Origin: Chloranthus sessilifolius
Taxonomy: Eukaryota; Streptophyta; Magnoliopsida; Chloranthales; Chloranthaceae
Assembly (NCBI GenBank): GCA_021018995.1
Contig: CM037587.1
Location: 59,866,104-59,930,103, forward strand
DNA length: 64,000 nt
Direction of reading: 5' to 3'
Part shown: one piece after another, positions 35,005 through 46,639 of the stretch
Layout: each line of letters starts with the position of its first letter
Numbering within the stretch: the stretch's first letter is position 1
Translations under genes and position numbers: made by a program
Notes under the pieces: generated by a model
Database searches by the model: none
Seen by the model: the letters and a program-made list of their open reading frames with translations, nothing else
What the model was told of the DNA's origin: nothing

Positions 35005-35258
35005 CCTCGCTCGAGCGGCCACTTGACCTCGCTCGAGCGGTCACTTGACCCCGCTCGAGCGGTCACTAGACCTCGCTCGAGCGGTTAAATCGAGGTCGCT
35101 CGAGCGGTTAAATCGAGCCATCGAAGTATTACTAGGGACCCTCGCTCGAGCGAGCTTCCCTTTAGTTTTGGGGATCGCTCGAGCGAGCCCAGAGTTATAT
35201 ATATTTTTTTTCCTGTTCATCCTCGCTCGAGCGAGCCTTTTAGACCGCTCGAGCGAGG
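35005..35258. repeat. E2 5' LTR palindrome cluster (CTCGCTCGAGCGAG)
   Basis: Copy of the 25612-25866 cluster with nearly the same unit order and only a few differences. Confidence 0.95.
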
Positions 35259-35880
35259 AACGATGATTTTGCTCCTCGATCAGATCGAGAACATGCTTCC
35301 TCCCATCATTTAACCTTAATCTCATAAAAAGAAACATTCAGCCAACATTCTTCCTATTATTTAAAACATTCCTAGGCATCTATCATGTCTTTAACGTACC
35401 TCTGACGATGAGTCACGCACAAGTTCGATTTACGATTCGAAATTCTACTAGGCTAACAGGCCTCCAAAGTTCTTCCTCCAGTCTTTTCCTCTAATCTCCT
35501 TTGCCGACATAAGTCCCAACGAACCCTAGTTCTCTACTAGGCTCTTCTCTTCTTTCTCTCTATATTCTCTTTCTCTTTATTTAGGTTAGAATAGAGTTAC
35601 GTAAGGGTTCCTCTCTCTCTCTTTCACTTTTATATCTATAAGTTAGGGATATACTAGTGTGTTTCCCACGTACACACTTAGTATCTTTGGTTCGTTTTGG
35701 TCTCCTTGTGAAACACATATATCTATGTGTAATGCATGACGTGCACTTATCTCAAAAATCTGAGGTTGTGACAGTTGAAATCATTGTTGCCTGTACTCTT
35801 CCCTCAGCAACTGGACTCGTGAATCAACATATATTTTTTTTGGTTGCTTGATGGATAAAGCCATCAACATATATATCTTA

Positions 35881-36245
35881 GTACAATGATGTTCTCCTTT
35901 TGATTTTAGGTGAAACTTTCTGATTTCAAGCTCACCTCAAACAGATCACTAGGGGACGGAAACACTTGATAAGAAAGGCGAAGTAAATTTAATTTCTTTT
36001 TCTTTTATTTTGGAAATGGGCTATGGGGTCCTTAGATTGTGAACTCTCTTTCTTTTCTTCCTCTTTTTATTTGCATAAAGGAATTGGGCATGTACAATTT
36101 GAAATGCTTGGCTGATTTCAAAGGTTGGATCATAGGTTGAGATGCAACCTATTGTTGTATTAGGATGTATTATATGGATGGATGTCTGTTTTTTTTTTAT
36201 TAATGGTATTGAATGGTTTAAATTTGAGTTGGATGTCTATTTTGA
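35881..36245 (+). repeat. Segment S, copy 2
   Basis: Counterpart of 17097-17435 in the same orientation, here directly before the LAZ1/TMEM184 exon and about 100 bp after the end of E2. Confidence 0.8.
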
Positions 36246-36284
36246 TGTAGTGCTTATTAGACTCGTGCTAGTTATCCTTTTCAG

Positions 36285-36533
36285 GTATCCTTATATTGCA
36301 GAGGTTTTGAATTTCAATCATTTGTGGACTTTGTATTGTCTTGTGCAGTTCTATAATGTGACTCATGAAAGGCTTCAACTAATAAGGCCATTGGCAAAAT
36401 TTATTAGCTTTAAGGCTATAGTATTGCCACTTGGTGGCAAGGAGTAGGTATCGCAATTATGTGTGCACTTGGTATTCTACCCAAGAGTGGAAAGTTTCGA
36501 AATGGATTACAGGATTTTCTCATCTGCATTGAA
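36285..36533 (+). pseudogene. LAZ1/TMEM184-family exon fragment
   Basis: Between TTTTCAG and a good donor (GAAGTAAGT) one frame encodes YPYIAEVLNFNHLWTLYC, then LVQFYNVTHERLQLIRP and LAKFISFKAIV. After one missing base near 36422 the next frame continues ATWWQGVGIAIMCALGILPK and GLQDFLICIE. This is the conserved transmembrane core of plant LAZ1/TMEM184 proteins (organic solute transporter alpha-like, multi-pass, vacuolar or endomembrane). Only this exon is found, and the one-base loss disables it. It directly follows segment S and precedes a CACTA-like repeat tract, so transposon capture is likely. Confidence 0.75.
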
Positions 36534-37189
36534 GTAAGTTCCCTCATGTCCTTTTTATGATGAACTGATATGGATATATACATAGGCTAAAATCTTTAAT
36601 ATTTGATAATTGGATACTTTCATCTGTGTTTAGAATATTGAGCACTTAGAAATTCAGCTAATTTTCTGGGTTGCAACACACTTGGGTTGGGTATATATCT
36701 CCAATTTTTTTATATGTATGGGGGTGGTGGTTTTTTTTTTTTTTTTTTTTCTGAAAGTAGTTACTGAGATAAACTGAAAGCTTGCATATTTCCTTTCACT
36801 CCAAAACATAATAGGTGATTAAATTTATATTGCTAGCTATGGTGAATTAGAGTCACAAGTTTCCCTTACTAAACTTGGAAATGGTTTACAAAGGGATAGT
36901 TTGCACTATTCTCACATATTTTTCATGTACTCAAACCAATATGCTGTTATATTAGTCTCAATTTTTTTTATATTGGAAAAGCAAGGTAAATTTGTGGTTT
37001 AGTTATTATACTAATTTGTTATTTTCTATTAGTTAAGTAGGGAAAATTTTCGTTGGATAAGCAAGGTAAATTTGTTATTTTACTGTGAAGCATTTTTTTT
37101 TATGTTCATTTGTAATGTTTTGATGGATGAGCAAGGTATTCTGGGGTACAAGCCATTCCCAGAATTATTAATATTTTTTTTTATTACGA
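36534..37189. other. AT-rich region, no gene recognised
   Basis: Intron-like sequence after the LAZ1 exon donor, with a T run at about 36731-36750 and repeated GCAAGGTAAATTTGT blocks. No further LAZ1 exon seen. Confidence 0.4.
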
Positions 37190-37640
37190 TTTTTAAAAAA
37201 TGACTACCTAAGACCGTCTTATTTCAACCACCATTGAGGTTCATAAAAGACAAATATAATAAATAAGACAACTCCTGACAATTTTATTTCGACCATTCAA
37301 ATAGGACAGTTCATAAAGGACAGTCTGATATAATAAATAAGACAGCTCATGACTGTCTCTAATAGAGCGTTTGATAAAAGGACGGTGCCCAATTGTCCTT
37401 CAATTTTTTTCAAAAAAATTATTAAAGGGTCGGTGAGCGTCCTTTATTAGTTATTATGAGATGGCTTCAGATCGTCTTATATTAGGACTGTGGAAAACAG
37501 TCATTTTCTACCGTCTTATTTATGGAATATAAGACGGTTGAGGGCCATCTTGTATATTTAAGACACCAATAAAAAGAACGGATGTGAGGACGATTTTGAG
37601 CCGTCTTTTTTAAAAAAGAAGACGGCTTTGGATCGTCTTT
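37190..37640. repeat. GACGGT/ACCGTC-rich subterminal-like repeats
   Basis: Many direct and inverted copies of AAGACGGT, GACAGTTCAT and relatives, with a partly tandem block (ATAATAAATAAGACA...CTC). This resembles the subterminal transposase-binding region of a CACTA element, but no CACTAC end is visible next to it. Confidence 0.4.
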
Positions 37641-38054
37641 TTTCGACTATTTTGATGCAGGCACTCGAAAGGGAGCAGGTTTCAAATTTTGAACGACCCA
37701 TGCTAGATGACCACAACGTGTCACTCAAACACAAGTTTTCGTCTCAGAACTTAAGCTCAGGTCGATCCAATATCTTCGACCAAAATAATTTAGAAAGCAT
37801 TAACCATCGTCCATCTAATGAACGTCAATAATCTAAAAATTGAACAGTAAACATTTCACCAATTGATTGCTGAAATCTATGCCGATGGCTCGTGAAATAT
37901 TAGAAATCCACATATCTTCCATGATTGAAATAAACACAGTATAACATGCCACCAGTAACTCAACGAAGAGTGGCACTTCAGAAATGTGGGTACCCCACTT
38001 GGAGTGCCTTCACTGCATTCTAATATCACAAATCCTATGCCACGTGACGGGTAT
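37641..38054. other. Flank of the large CACTA element
   Basis: No recognised coding beyond a 67-codon frame without known domains. Ends in the TAT target duplication at 38052-38054. Confidence 0.4.
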
Positions 38055-38164
38055 CACTACAAAAAATGAAGCATACGCCGATGGTTGAAGATAAGGAGCC
38101 GTCGGTGTAGGGGACGATTTGGACCAACCCATGAGACCCAACCAGGCCACTCGACTTAACGCTC

Positions 38165-38440
38165 ATGACCCACTATATAAATTAATTTTCCCCCTTCTCC
38201 CTTAACACGAACTCCGGAGTCTTCTCCCTTCTCCCGATCGAGCTCCCCTCAGAAACCCTAGCTACCTTCGTAGCCGTTCCAAAATCATGCGAGGCAGAGA
38301 TCGATCGAAGAGCGTTTGACGTCTGATCGCTTTCCCATCTCTCTCTCTCTCTCCTCAAAACCGAAATCTCACATTCAAAGTTATTAAGAGCGATTTCGAT
38401 TGAGGTAAACTTCAAAGATCCATCGATCTAAAGCTGAATT
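38165..38440 (+). promoter_or_regulatory. TATA box and leader near the CACTA left end
   Basis: CACTATATAAATTA (about 38170-38183) lies 120 bp inside the left end, followed by a CT-rich leader. This is where CACTA elements start their transposase transcript. The leader is interrupted downstream by the solo LTR. Confidence 0.45.
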
Positions 38441-38925
38441 TTTCCATTTCTGATTATTTCGTTATGCAATTTTATCTGTTTCTTAGCTTTGAACTTTTCT
38501 CATTATTTTGTCTTGATATAAATTCGTTGGTTAGTATAAGGTTGTAGATTTTAATTTTTGTAACCCTAATGCAACTTGGAATGGGTTTTATGTGTTTGAT
38601 TTTTTAGGTTTGCTCTTGTGTTGTCTAACTGTGACGACCCGACTTTTCCAATCCCTCAGGTATAGGAAAGGCCGGTTCGCCAACCTATCGAATAAACGAT
38701 AAGCCGGACAAACAGGGCACATATCAGAGTAAAGCGAAATAAAAATCCATAGCTAAAATAAATGCGGAAGCAATTAAAAGTAAAGAACCACCGATGATGG
38801 TCGACCATCATCGAAACATGGCTCATAACAGAAATCAACGTCAAGTATAAAACTATGGTATCCAACTAAAATGGGCCCACAAATTCAAGTCTAACTCTCA
38901 CCACAAATAAGAAAATCAGTAAGTT

Positions 38926-38988
38926 CTATACTGGGAAAAACTCCTCAGGAGGAACCTCAAGCTCTTCCTCAGGCACGTAGTCGTGATC
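38926..38988 (-). other. Acidic mini reading frame in E3
   Basis: Twenty residues and a stop: DHDYVPEEELEVPPEEFFPV. An acceptor-like GTCACAG lies about 35 bp upstream on this strand, after TTAGCTCACTCC. It closely parallels the frames in E1 and E2. Confidence 0.4.
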
Positions 38989-39849
38989 ACAAATCGAATA
39001 GCCACTTCAAAGACCGAACCTGTGACGTATAGTCGGAGTGAGCTAACCAACAAGGCTCAGTAGAAGAAAGACATCTACGGCATTTTACTTTAACTAATAT
39101 GGTTTCAAAACAAATATCGGAATATAGCTTGTCAAACATATAAGCAGATAATAAACTGAATTTAGGTGCAGATATCATATGTAAGATTTATTTCTAAATG
39201 TGTGAAAACAGTTTCAAGAAACAGCACGGATGTTTGATGTCTTAGTTTCTCTAACTTCTATATGCAAAGTTCAAGAATTCATGACTTAATCCTCAACTTA
39301 AAATACCTCCCGAGTAAACTATATCTCGAGAGCGGGGAATATATCGATGGGAACCCCTACCTACCATCGTCGTTCATGAACCCTTTTTCAGGATGCAACA
39401 AGCCCCTACGTAATGAGGGAAACTTGTGCCAGGAAATTGTTCAGGAATTTTTGAGGGGTCGTTCAGGTCAATCATAAAACAAATGTAGATACTAATATAA
39501 ATCAGATGCAAGTCTCTTATACATAGTTCAGGTTCTTGATTTCAGATTTTCAGAGCTTAAGCAGATTCAGGTTTCAGGATTCAGGTAGATTTAGATTTTC
39601 AGTCATTCATATCAATTTCAGTTTACAGATGTGAATTAAAATAAAATACTGTAAAGATGAGAGATTCTCCTACCTAAAACTCGGAGTTATGCGAAGTCAA
39701 GCAAGGTCCTATTGATGGCCTCTCGCCCTCAATCTACATCACAATATACGTTCATGCATTAAAATAAACTCTAATTACTAATAATATAGACCTATTTAAG
39801 CGTTTCCTCAAAAACAAGTCAAAACAGGCAAGTTGCGCCAATCCTAGAA

Positions 39850-40284
39850 TTTGATGTAACATTCTCATATATTTTTGACTATTAAGACGATTGATCCATG
39901 AGTTGGTCAAAACATAAAAGTTGTAGAGTTTTCTATTAGCTTTCCAACGCAAAAAGAATCGTCTCAATCGGAGTTCAGGACAAAAAGTTATTACTATAAT
40001 ACCAAGGCAATGCCGGAGTTCGACAATACCTCGCTCGAGCGATGATAATAGCTCGCTCGAGCGATTTGACGTAACATTCTCATATATTTTTGACCATCAA
40101 GAAGATTGATCCATGAGTTGGTCAAAACATGACAGTTGTAGATTTTTCTATTATCTTTCCAAAGCAAAAGGAATTGTCTCAATCGGAGTTCGGGATAAAA
40201 AGTTATGACTAAAATACTAAGACAATGTCGGAGTTCGGTGATACCTCGCTCGAGCGATGATAATAGCTCGTTCGAGTGAGCTAC
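39850..40284. repeat. 215-bp tandem duplication with CTCGAG palindromes
   Basis: Units 39850-40064 and 40065-40284 each contain ATTCTCATATATTTTTGAC, a conserved CAATCGGAGTTC module and a pair of CTCGCTCGAGCGA motifs (40029-40075 and 40243-40282). One motif in the second unit is worn. Confidence 0.85.
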
Positions 40285-41004
40285 AGCGACGCGATTTCGC
40301 TGGTTTTCACCCGAATCGAAACCCATACATCCCAAAGAAAAACCCATGGCTAATCTAATGATTTAATCAAAAAGTTTAATTAAAACGTACCTTTAATCTA
40401 AGGATTCCTAGATTAGAAATGAGTCACGCGAATGGAGCTTCGGAACGAAACCGACGGGTTTCCTCAACGATTCGCGCCGCGATCGATCCCACGAGTTCAC
40501 AGAGACAACTCCAACACGCCCCCAATGATCTCAACCTCTCCCAATAGCCAACTACGAATCCAAGGTTGATTCAAGTTCTTTCTAAGGTTTAAGTGCTTTC
40601 AACAAAGAGGGTTCTAGAGAAGGAGGTTTTCTAAACCGATCTCCTACGATGATTGAAGAAGAGAGAAGGAGTTTCACATGGTTGGGTAACTATCCTCTCT
40701 TAACAAAACCTAGTATAATACGGGAATGCAATTCCTTCTTATAATAGGATTGCTCACAAAGTAAAACACACACACACATCTTATGTATTATACACTTCTA
40801 ATTTTAAAACTCAAGTCCGGTGTTGAGCGGCTACACCGAGGTCGGTGCACAACTTTCGCACGAGGGTTCAAATGGGCTCTAAATTAAAATTTGTCCGCAC
40901 AATCACATCTAGATAAAAATCCAAAACAAATGGTGACGTCGGTTGCCGAGCCGAATACACACACAGGGTCAGTCTAACTCGGGTTCAAAATACGGGTCTT
41001 TACA

Positions 41005-43831
41005 CTAATTCTCTGTCTCTCTCTATGTGTGTTGAGGAATTCGATTTTACTTTTTGTTTTTTGTTTTTTTAATAACTTTTAGTATTTTAATATTAATTTA
41101 AAAAATATATGTAAGCTTATAAAAAAATGGTTATATGTACACGCGCTCATTGATCTGTTCAATTCAGTGCTCAATTTGATCGCTGAATTTTACTTTTAGT
41201 TTTTCAATATATTTCGTTTTATTATTAATTATAGATAGATGTAGTGAGCTTCAATTCGGTGCTCAATTTGTGTGCGTGTGTTCATTGATCTGTCCAATCA
41301 AAAAATTATCAAATTTTGGATTGAACTACCTGAACATCCGATCAATAATCAGATTTTGGATACCCATTTTAGTCAATAATCCACTAAGGACATGGTTAGA
41401 ATCATCTGACTCAGAGTATTTTTAAGTTATATGTACCTACTTTGGTGCTGCTCTAACCACCACTGTGCAATTCATCTAGATGTGATTGTCAATCTAAATG
41501 TATGTGTCCAGCTGTTTCTGTTGATATTGTTTCTGTTGAAATTTATGTAGTGGTACTTCCAGCAATTTCTGTTGTTTAATCTATTTTCCACTTAAAGAAC
41601 ACATAGCTTATTTCCCTTCTCCTTTTATTACATTATATGCATTATCCCATGCATCATCTCTTTCAGTCATTCTTGATGCATTATAATGTCCAAGTCGAAC
41701 AGTCGTTATTTTAGGAAAACTTCAAAAGTCGGAAATAAGAAAATCATAATCTGGTGCATACTTTGTTGCTAATTCTTTGGCCGTTAAGAATCCTTCATAA
41801 AAATTTGGGGAATTTCTGCCAAATTAGTATTAGAAGCGTGCAACAATTAGGGAGATGTCTTGGAAGCTCCCGTTAACTCTATGTTGGTGATCTCCACCAA
41901 AATCTAATGGAATTCATGAAGATGAATAAATGTGGGGACTCAAGGGGAAAATGGTAAAGGAATAATTTGCGATGGTGTTGAGACTTGAATCCAACCCATT
42001 CCCTTCCTGCAAACACGAAAAATAAGTAAAACATGAAAATTATCATTTTAATTATACATTGAGGTTTTTTGGGGTGCACAAGAAGAAAAAATGTTGAGCA
42101 AGTCAAGAAATCTCTTACAAGTAATTGATAAAGTTTTTCTTTGGTTAAAAATATCGTTTCTTTTTTGACCCTTGTGGGGAATTGGTAGTCTCGATAGGAG
42201 TGCTATGGAAATGTGATTACTATTTTTTTTCTGGTCTCCTCTGTGGGATAGATTCTAATGTGGTCGAGATTCAGTTATGTCAAATAACATCACATACACC
42301 TATTATAAACTACATAGCCTCCAAATTGGAACCCACCTCAAACTTTAATCTAAATTGATTATTTTACTTTTTAATTAAACTAAATATTTGACTAAAAGAT
42401 CACATAAAAGCTGAGACCATTTCAGATTGTGAAACTAATATTGTCCATATTTTAATTAGCCCATTTTTATAAGATTGTTTTATTATTTATTAACAGTTCA
42501 TATTTGATCAAGAATTTAGACTAGAACTTTCATGTTTGCTGTTTTTCTACACTGGCAACCCAAAGTTGCACATTTTATTACTATACATCTATATAGTTAA
42601 GGGTATTGATCCTAGGACTTGCCATTACATATAATATAGCACATAAGAAGAAGCACAGCTGTCATAAGGAATATTCTAAGTTATCGCACTTGGTCCTATG
42701 TTTCTTACTTATCTGTCTAGCAAACGGGCTGGGGACTGTTGCATAATCGTGGATTTGGATTGATTGTATGATGGTACATATAGAGATTCTGTCTATATGC
42801 TTTCTATTTGTTTTTCATACATTCGATTTATGACTGACTAGTTTCAAACTTGGAATTTGTAGGTTCTTGTGAAGCAAGCTGGTTTGAAGCTCCAAGAAAA
42901 TGTAAGATTCTATTCCTCATTCTTTTCCCTTAGCCTTTCCATTCTAGTGTGGAACTAGTTTGCAATTTAGTTCACTTTGGTTCAGTTAGATAGAGAGAAT
43001 TGGAAACTATTAAAGAAAAAAATTTAATTTTGCTTGAATAATTCACTGAATTGCATATGCTTTAGCAAATACAGGGGAGAAAAAAACCCAAATCTGATGC
43101 TTCTCGTTTAAAGCCATCAGTAAATTAAAAAAAAAATCACTTAATTACAAAAGAAAGATTACCCTACTGAGTTTTTTATTAGAATCAAAATTTTGACTTT
43201 TTCAAAATAGGAAAGTATCAGCCAAACTTACTTACATAGCAACTAGGAATGTATCAGCCAAACTAAAAAAATGTTCTCTATAGATTTTGCTTCTTAATGC
43301 AGTATTATTTTAAAGCAGGTTTTCCCTTCAATAAAGATCAATTTGCTGATTTACTGCTGATATCTAGTATTGCAGGAGTTATATCATAGGTATTTTTATT
43401 TGCTATTGTGCACTTATATGTTTGTTAACATGAGATTCATTGCATTTCTTCTCTTCTTTTGCACTTATATTAAATTTTTCCGACAGCTGCTTCTCATACC
43501 TATATCATAGGTATGCCTATTACTTATTTTGTTGATCCTCCTTGTGATTGATAAAGTTGAATAATAGTGTTTGATCGTATTAGTATCACTAGTCTTTCTC
43601 ACTTTCTCTCACTTTTTCATACTAGTCTTCTCAGCTCAAATAAGTAATCTCTATTTTCAAAGCTTCTTGCATAGACATTATGGATAAAAGCTGGATGCAG
43701 AAGCCTCGATAAACATTTTTTATTACAACTAATTAATATTCCTAAATAGTTAGTATTTTGATAAAGTGGTGAAAGTAGTGACTTTTTGAAATATGTTGCT
43801 ATAATAGAAATACTGAAGCATACTACATGGG
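41005..43831. other. CACTA-internal non-coding region
   Basis: AT-rich. One tiny exon-like block (42863-42901, VLVKQAGLKLQEN between AG and GTAAGA) that I cannot assign. The rest shows no coding. Confidence 0.4.
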
Positions 43832-46445
43832 GCAAGAGAATTCATTAAATTTGCTGACTCTCATGGAGCAGTTTATAATGGAAGGTTAAAATGCCCCTGC
43901 ATCAAATGTTGCAATGTCTATTATCAAGACGTGAAGACAACATATGATCATATCATATGACATGGAATTGGGAAGAGCTACACTACGTGATTTTTCCATG
44001 GGGAAAATAACACGTCATCGAGTTTTACACGAGATGAAATGTTGGATGATGTAGTTGAAGAAGATGATACAACTGATGATCTGAGGGGCATGTTACATGA
44101 TTTGTGTGGGGTTTCGAGTGAAGAAGAAATTCATGATAGTCCGAGACGAGGCTCAGAGGGTACGTTGGATGACGATGCGCTAGATTCTTTGAACTGACTG
44201 ATGATGCAGAGTTGGCTCTCTACATAGGGTGTAAACATACAAAATTATCTTATATCGTAAGACTATGGCATATCAAGTGCCTTTGTGGATGGAGCAACAA
44301 ATCCTTAATGTTACTTGACTTGTTACGAGAGGTGCTCCCTGAAGGATCGAAACTTCCAGATAATTTTACACAAAGTAAAAAGATAGTTACAGACTTGGGA
44401 CTCAATTACAATAAAATCGATGTTTGTCCGAATAATTGTATGTTGTACTATAAAGAATCGATTGACAAACAGAAGTGCGACATTTGTGGAACATCACGTT
44501 GGAAGATGCATGAGAACTACACTCCCGATGATACCAAAAAGAAGACTCTAGCAAAAATTTTACGCTATTTCCTGTTGAAACCATGCCTTCAGAGATTGTA
44601 CATGTCATCTAGAATTGCTACTGATATGATATGGCATGACGTAGAGCGCGTTAAAGATGGTGTTTTAAGGCATCCGACAGATTCTCAGGCCTGGAAGCAT
44701 TTGGATCAGCTTTATCCTACGTTTAAAGAAGACCCTCAAAATATTAGACTTGGGTTAGCAAGCGATGGATTTAACCCTTTCAGAAGAATGGCTATCACCC
44801 ATAGCACATGGCCTGTGGTACTGTTTTCATACAACTTACCACCATGGTTATATATGAAACAACCAAGCATTATCTTATCGACTATAATACCGGGTCCAAA
44901 GAGTCCTGAAAATAATATTGATGTCTATTTGAGACCATTGATTGATGAGTTGAAGGATTTATGGTTAGATGGGGTGGAGACATATGATGCTTTGAAGAAA
45001 GAGATGTTCATTCTCCGTGCTGCGTTGCTTTGGACAATCAGTGATTTTCCTGACTATGCCATGTTGTCTGGTTGGAGTACTAAGGAAAGAATGCTTGTCC
45101 TTCATGCCATAAAAACACATGTAGTCAAAGGTTGAGATACTGAAAGAAAGAATGTTATATGGGTCATCGTCGATTTCTACCGATGGATCACAAATTTTGA
45201 AGTCAAACAAAGACATTCAACGGGAAACCCGAGTATGAAGTTGCTCTAAAACCGATGTCTGGAACAGAAGTCTTGAATGAGGTAAACAAATTTGAGCATA
45301 AGCCTATTCTTGGAGAAGAGCATAATTGGAGAAAGAAGAGCATATTCTTTGAGTTGTCTTATTGGGAGCACAATCTCCCAAGACACAATCTCGATGTGAT
45401 GCATATTGAAAAAAATATTTGTGATAATGTGCTCTTCACGCTTTTGAACATTGATGGAAAAAGTAAGGATGGGATAAATGTGAGAAAAGACTTGGCTGAG
45501 ATGGGATTGAGGAAAGAGTTGCATCCACAACAAATAGATTCAAACAAATTCAAATTACCAGCGTCAATTTACAATTTGGATAGACATGAAAAAGAATAGT
45601 TTTGCAGAGTCCTTAAGAATATGAAGATTCCGGATGGTTTCTCGTCTAATATCTCAAGCCGTGTCAATGTCAAAGAACGAAAGATAACTGGATTGAAAAG
45701 CCATGACTCACACACCATATTACAACATTTTTTGCCTGTGTATTCGACATATCTTACCAAAGTATGTGGCGAGGACTCTAATAGACTTGAGCACATTCTT
45801 TCGCGAATTATGTTTAAGAGTTTGTCTAACTGATGATTTGATCCACCTTGAAAAGAACATAGCACTGACACTTTGCCATTTAGAGCGGATCTTCCTGCCT
45901 ACTTTTTTTGACATCATGGTGCACATGTCGATACACTTGGCATCTGATGCATTACTTGGTGGACTTGTGCACTATCGGTGGATGTATCCCATTGAGAGGT
46001 TTGTATTGATGCCTTGTCACTTTTCAATTAAACATGAGAGAATATTGATGTGTTTCAGTAACACAAAACTTAAGTTGTTGAAATCAGGTACTTATTCACT
46101 TTAAAGTTGTATGTGCGCAATAGGGCTCAACCTGAGGGGTCCATTGCAGAAGCCTATTTGGCGGATGAATGTCTCACATTTTGCTCTCGATACTTGCACA
46201 ATGTTGAGTCAAGGCTAAGCAGACCCAAAAGAAGTGATGAGGAAACATCAATGAGAAGCACCAAAGTGTTCAATCTTACCGATTCGGAATGGACACAGGC
46301 TCATCGTTATGTCCTCTACAATAATGTTAACGTCACAAGATATATAGAGTATAAAGCGTTAATAAAAATTCTTATTATATTTAGAGAGTCGATTTATTCA
46401 ATTGTTTTAATATGTGAATCCTTTTATGTAGGGATCATAAAAGAG
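43832..46445 (+). pseudogene. TNP2: CACTA transposase TNP2, degraded
   Basis: TNP2 is the catalytic transposase of En/Spm elements. Domains in order: the transposase-associated N-terminal region with Cys pairs (AREFIKFADSHG, LKCPCIKCCNV) at 43832-43960; the Transposase_21 core (PF02992) at 44200-45600 with LSYIVRLWHIKCLCGWSNKS, LGLASDGFNPF, SDFPDYAMLSGWS and LPRHNLDVMHIEKNICDNVL; then the DUF4218 region at 45790-46440 with FFDIMVHMSIHL, YRWMYPIERF and RAQPEGSIAEAYLADECLTF. Stops occur near 43956 and 45133, and frame changes near 45600, 45790 and 46100, so it is not functional. Introns may explain some breaks but not the stops inside conserved blocks. Confidence 0.85.
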
Positions 46446-46639
46446 TAATTCGACACAAGTTCCATCGAAAATGCCCACGCCCGCATGATATAGAGAAAGA
46501 ACATGAGAGGCATTTCATCTATTGAATTAAGAATCGTGTATGTAACTATATATTTCTAAATCTATCATCAATATAGCTCATTTTTTTTTCATGATTAATA
46601 CTTTCTCTTATATTTTAATAGATACGAGATGAAACGAAA

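Larger units (their letters stand above)
24238..35773 (-). mobile_element. E2: Tekay-like chromovirus (Ty3/Gypsy), broken
   Basis: On the minus strand the order is 5' LTR (35773 to 33596), Met-tRNA-type primer site, gag, protease, RT, RNase H, integrase with chromodomain, palindrome cluster, extra ORF, polypurine tract, 3' LTR (26383 to 24238). The chromodomain behind the integrase puts it in the chromoviruses, and its type and LTR style suggest the Tekay/Del lineage. The LTRs are very similar, so insertion is fairly young, yet the coding region has several breaks (roughly five to eight). The outer edge of the 3' LTR lacks about 40 bp, so no target duplication can be scored. Confidence 0.85.
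33596..35773 (-). repeat. E2 5' LTR
   Basis: On the minus strand it runs TGTCACAACC...GGGCTGTCACA, 2178 bp, with perfect short inverted ends. A TATA-like GATATAAAAGTG (about 35625-35638) precedes a GA-rich leader; the palindrome cluster (35005-35258) follows; the acidic mini frame (33941-34003) is near the far end. Confidence 0.9.
38630..41004 (-). repeat. E3: solo Gypsy LTR inside the CACTA element
   Basis: On the minus strand it runs TGTAAAGACCCGTATTTTG...GTCGGGTCGTCACA, 2375 bp, close in style to the E1 LTR (TGTAATGACCCG). Five-base flanks CTAAC (38625-38629) and CTAAT (41005-41009) match at four of five positions, an aged target duplication. No internal region remains, so it is a solo LTR left by recombination. 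It carries the CTCGAG palindromes, a 215-bp internal tandem duplication and the acidic mini frame. Confidence 0.75.

Noticed and set aside
43981-43997. CACTACGTGATTTTTCC, identical over 10 bases to the CACTA end at 17842 read in reverse
   Set aside because: It lies in the N-terminal coding region of TNP2 and reads as the conserved YTT.(I/F)FHGE block, so the match is chance.
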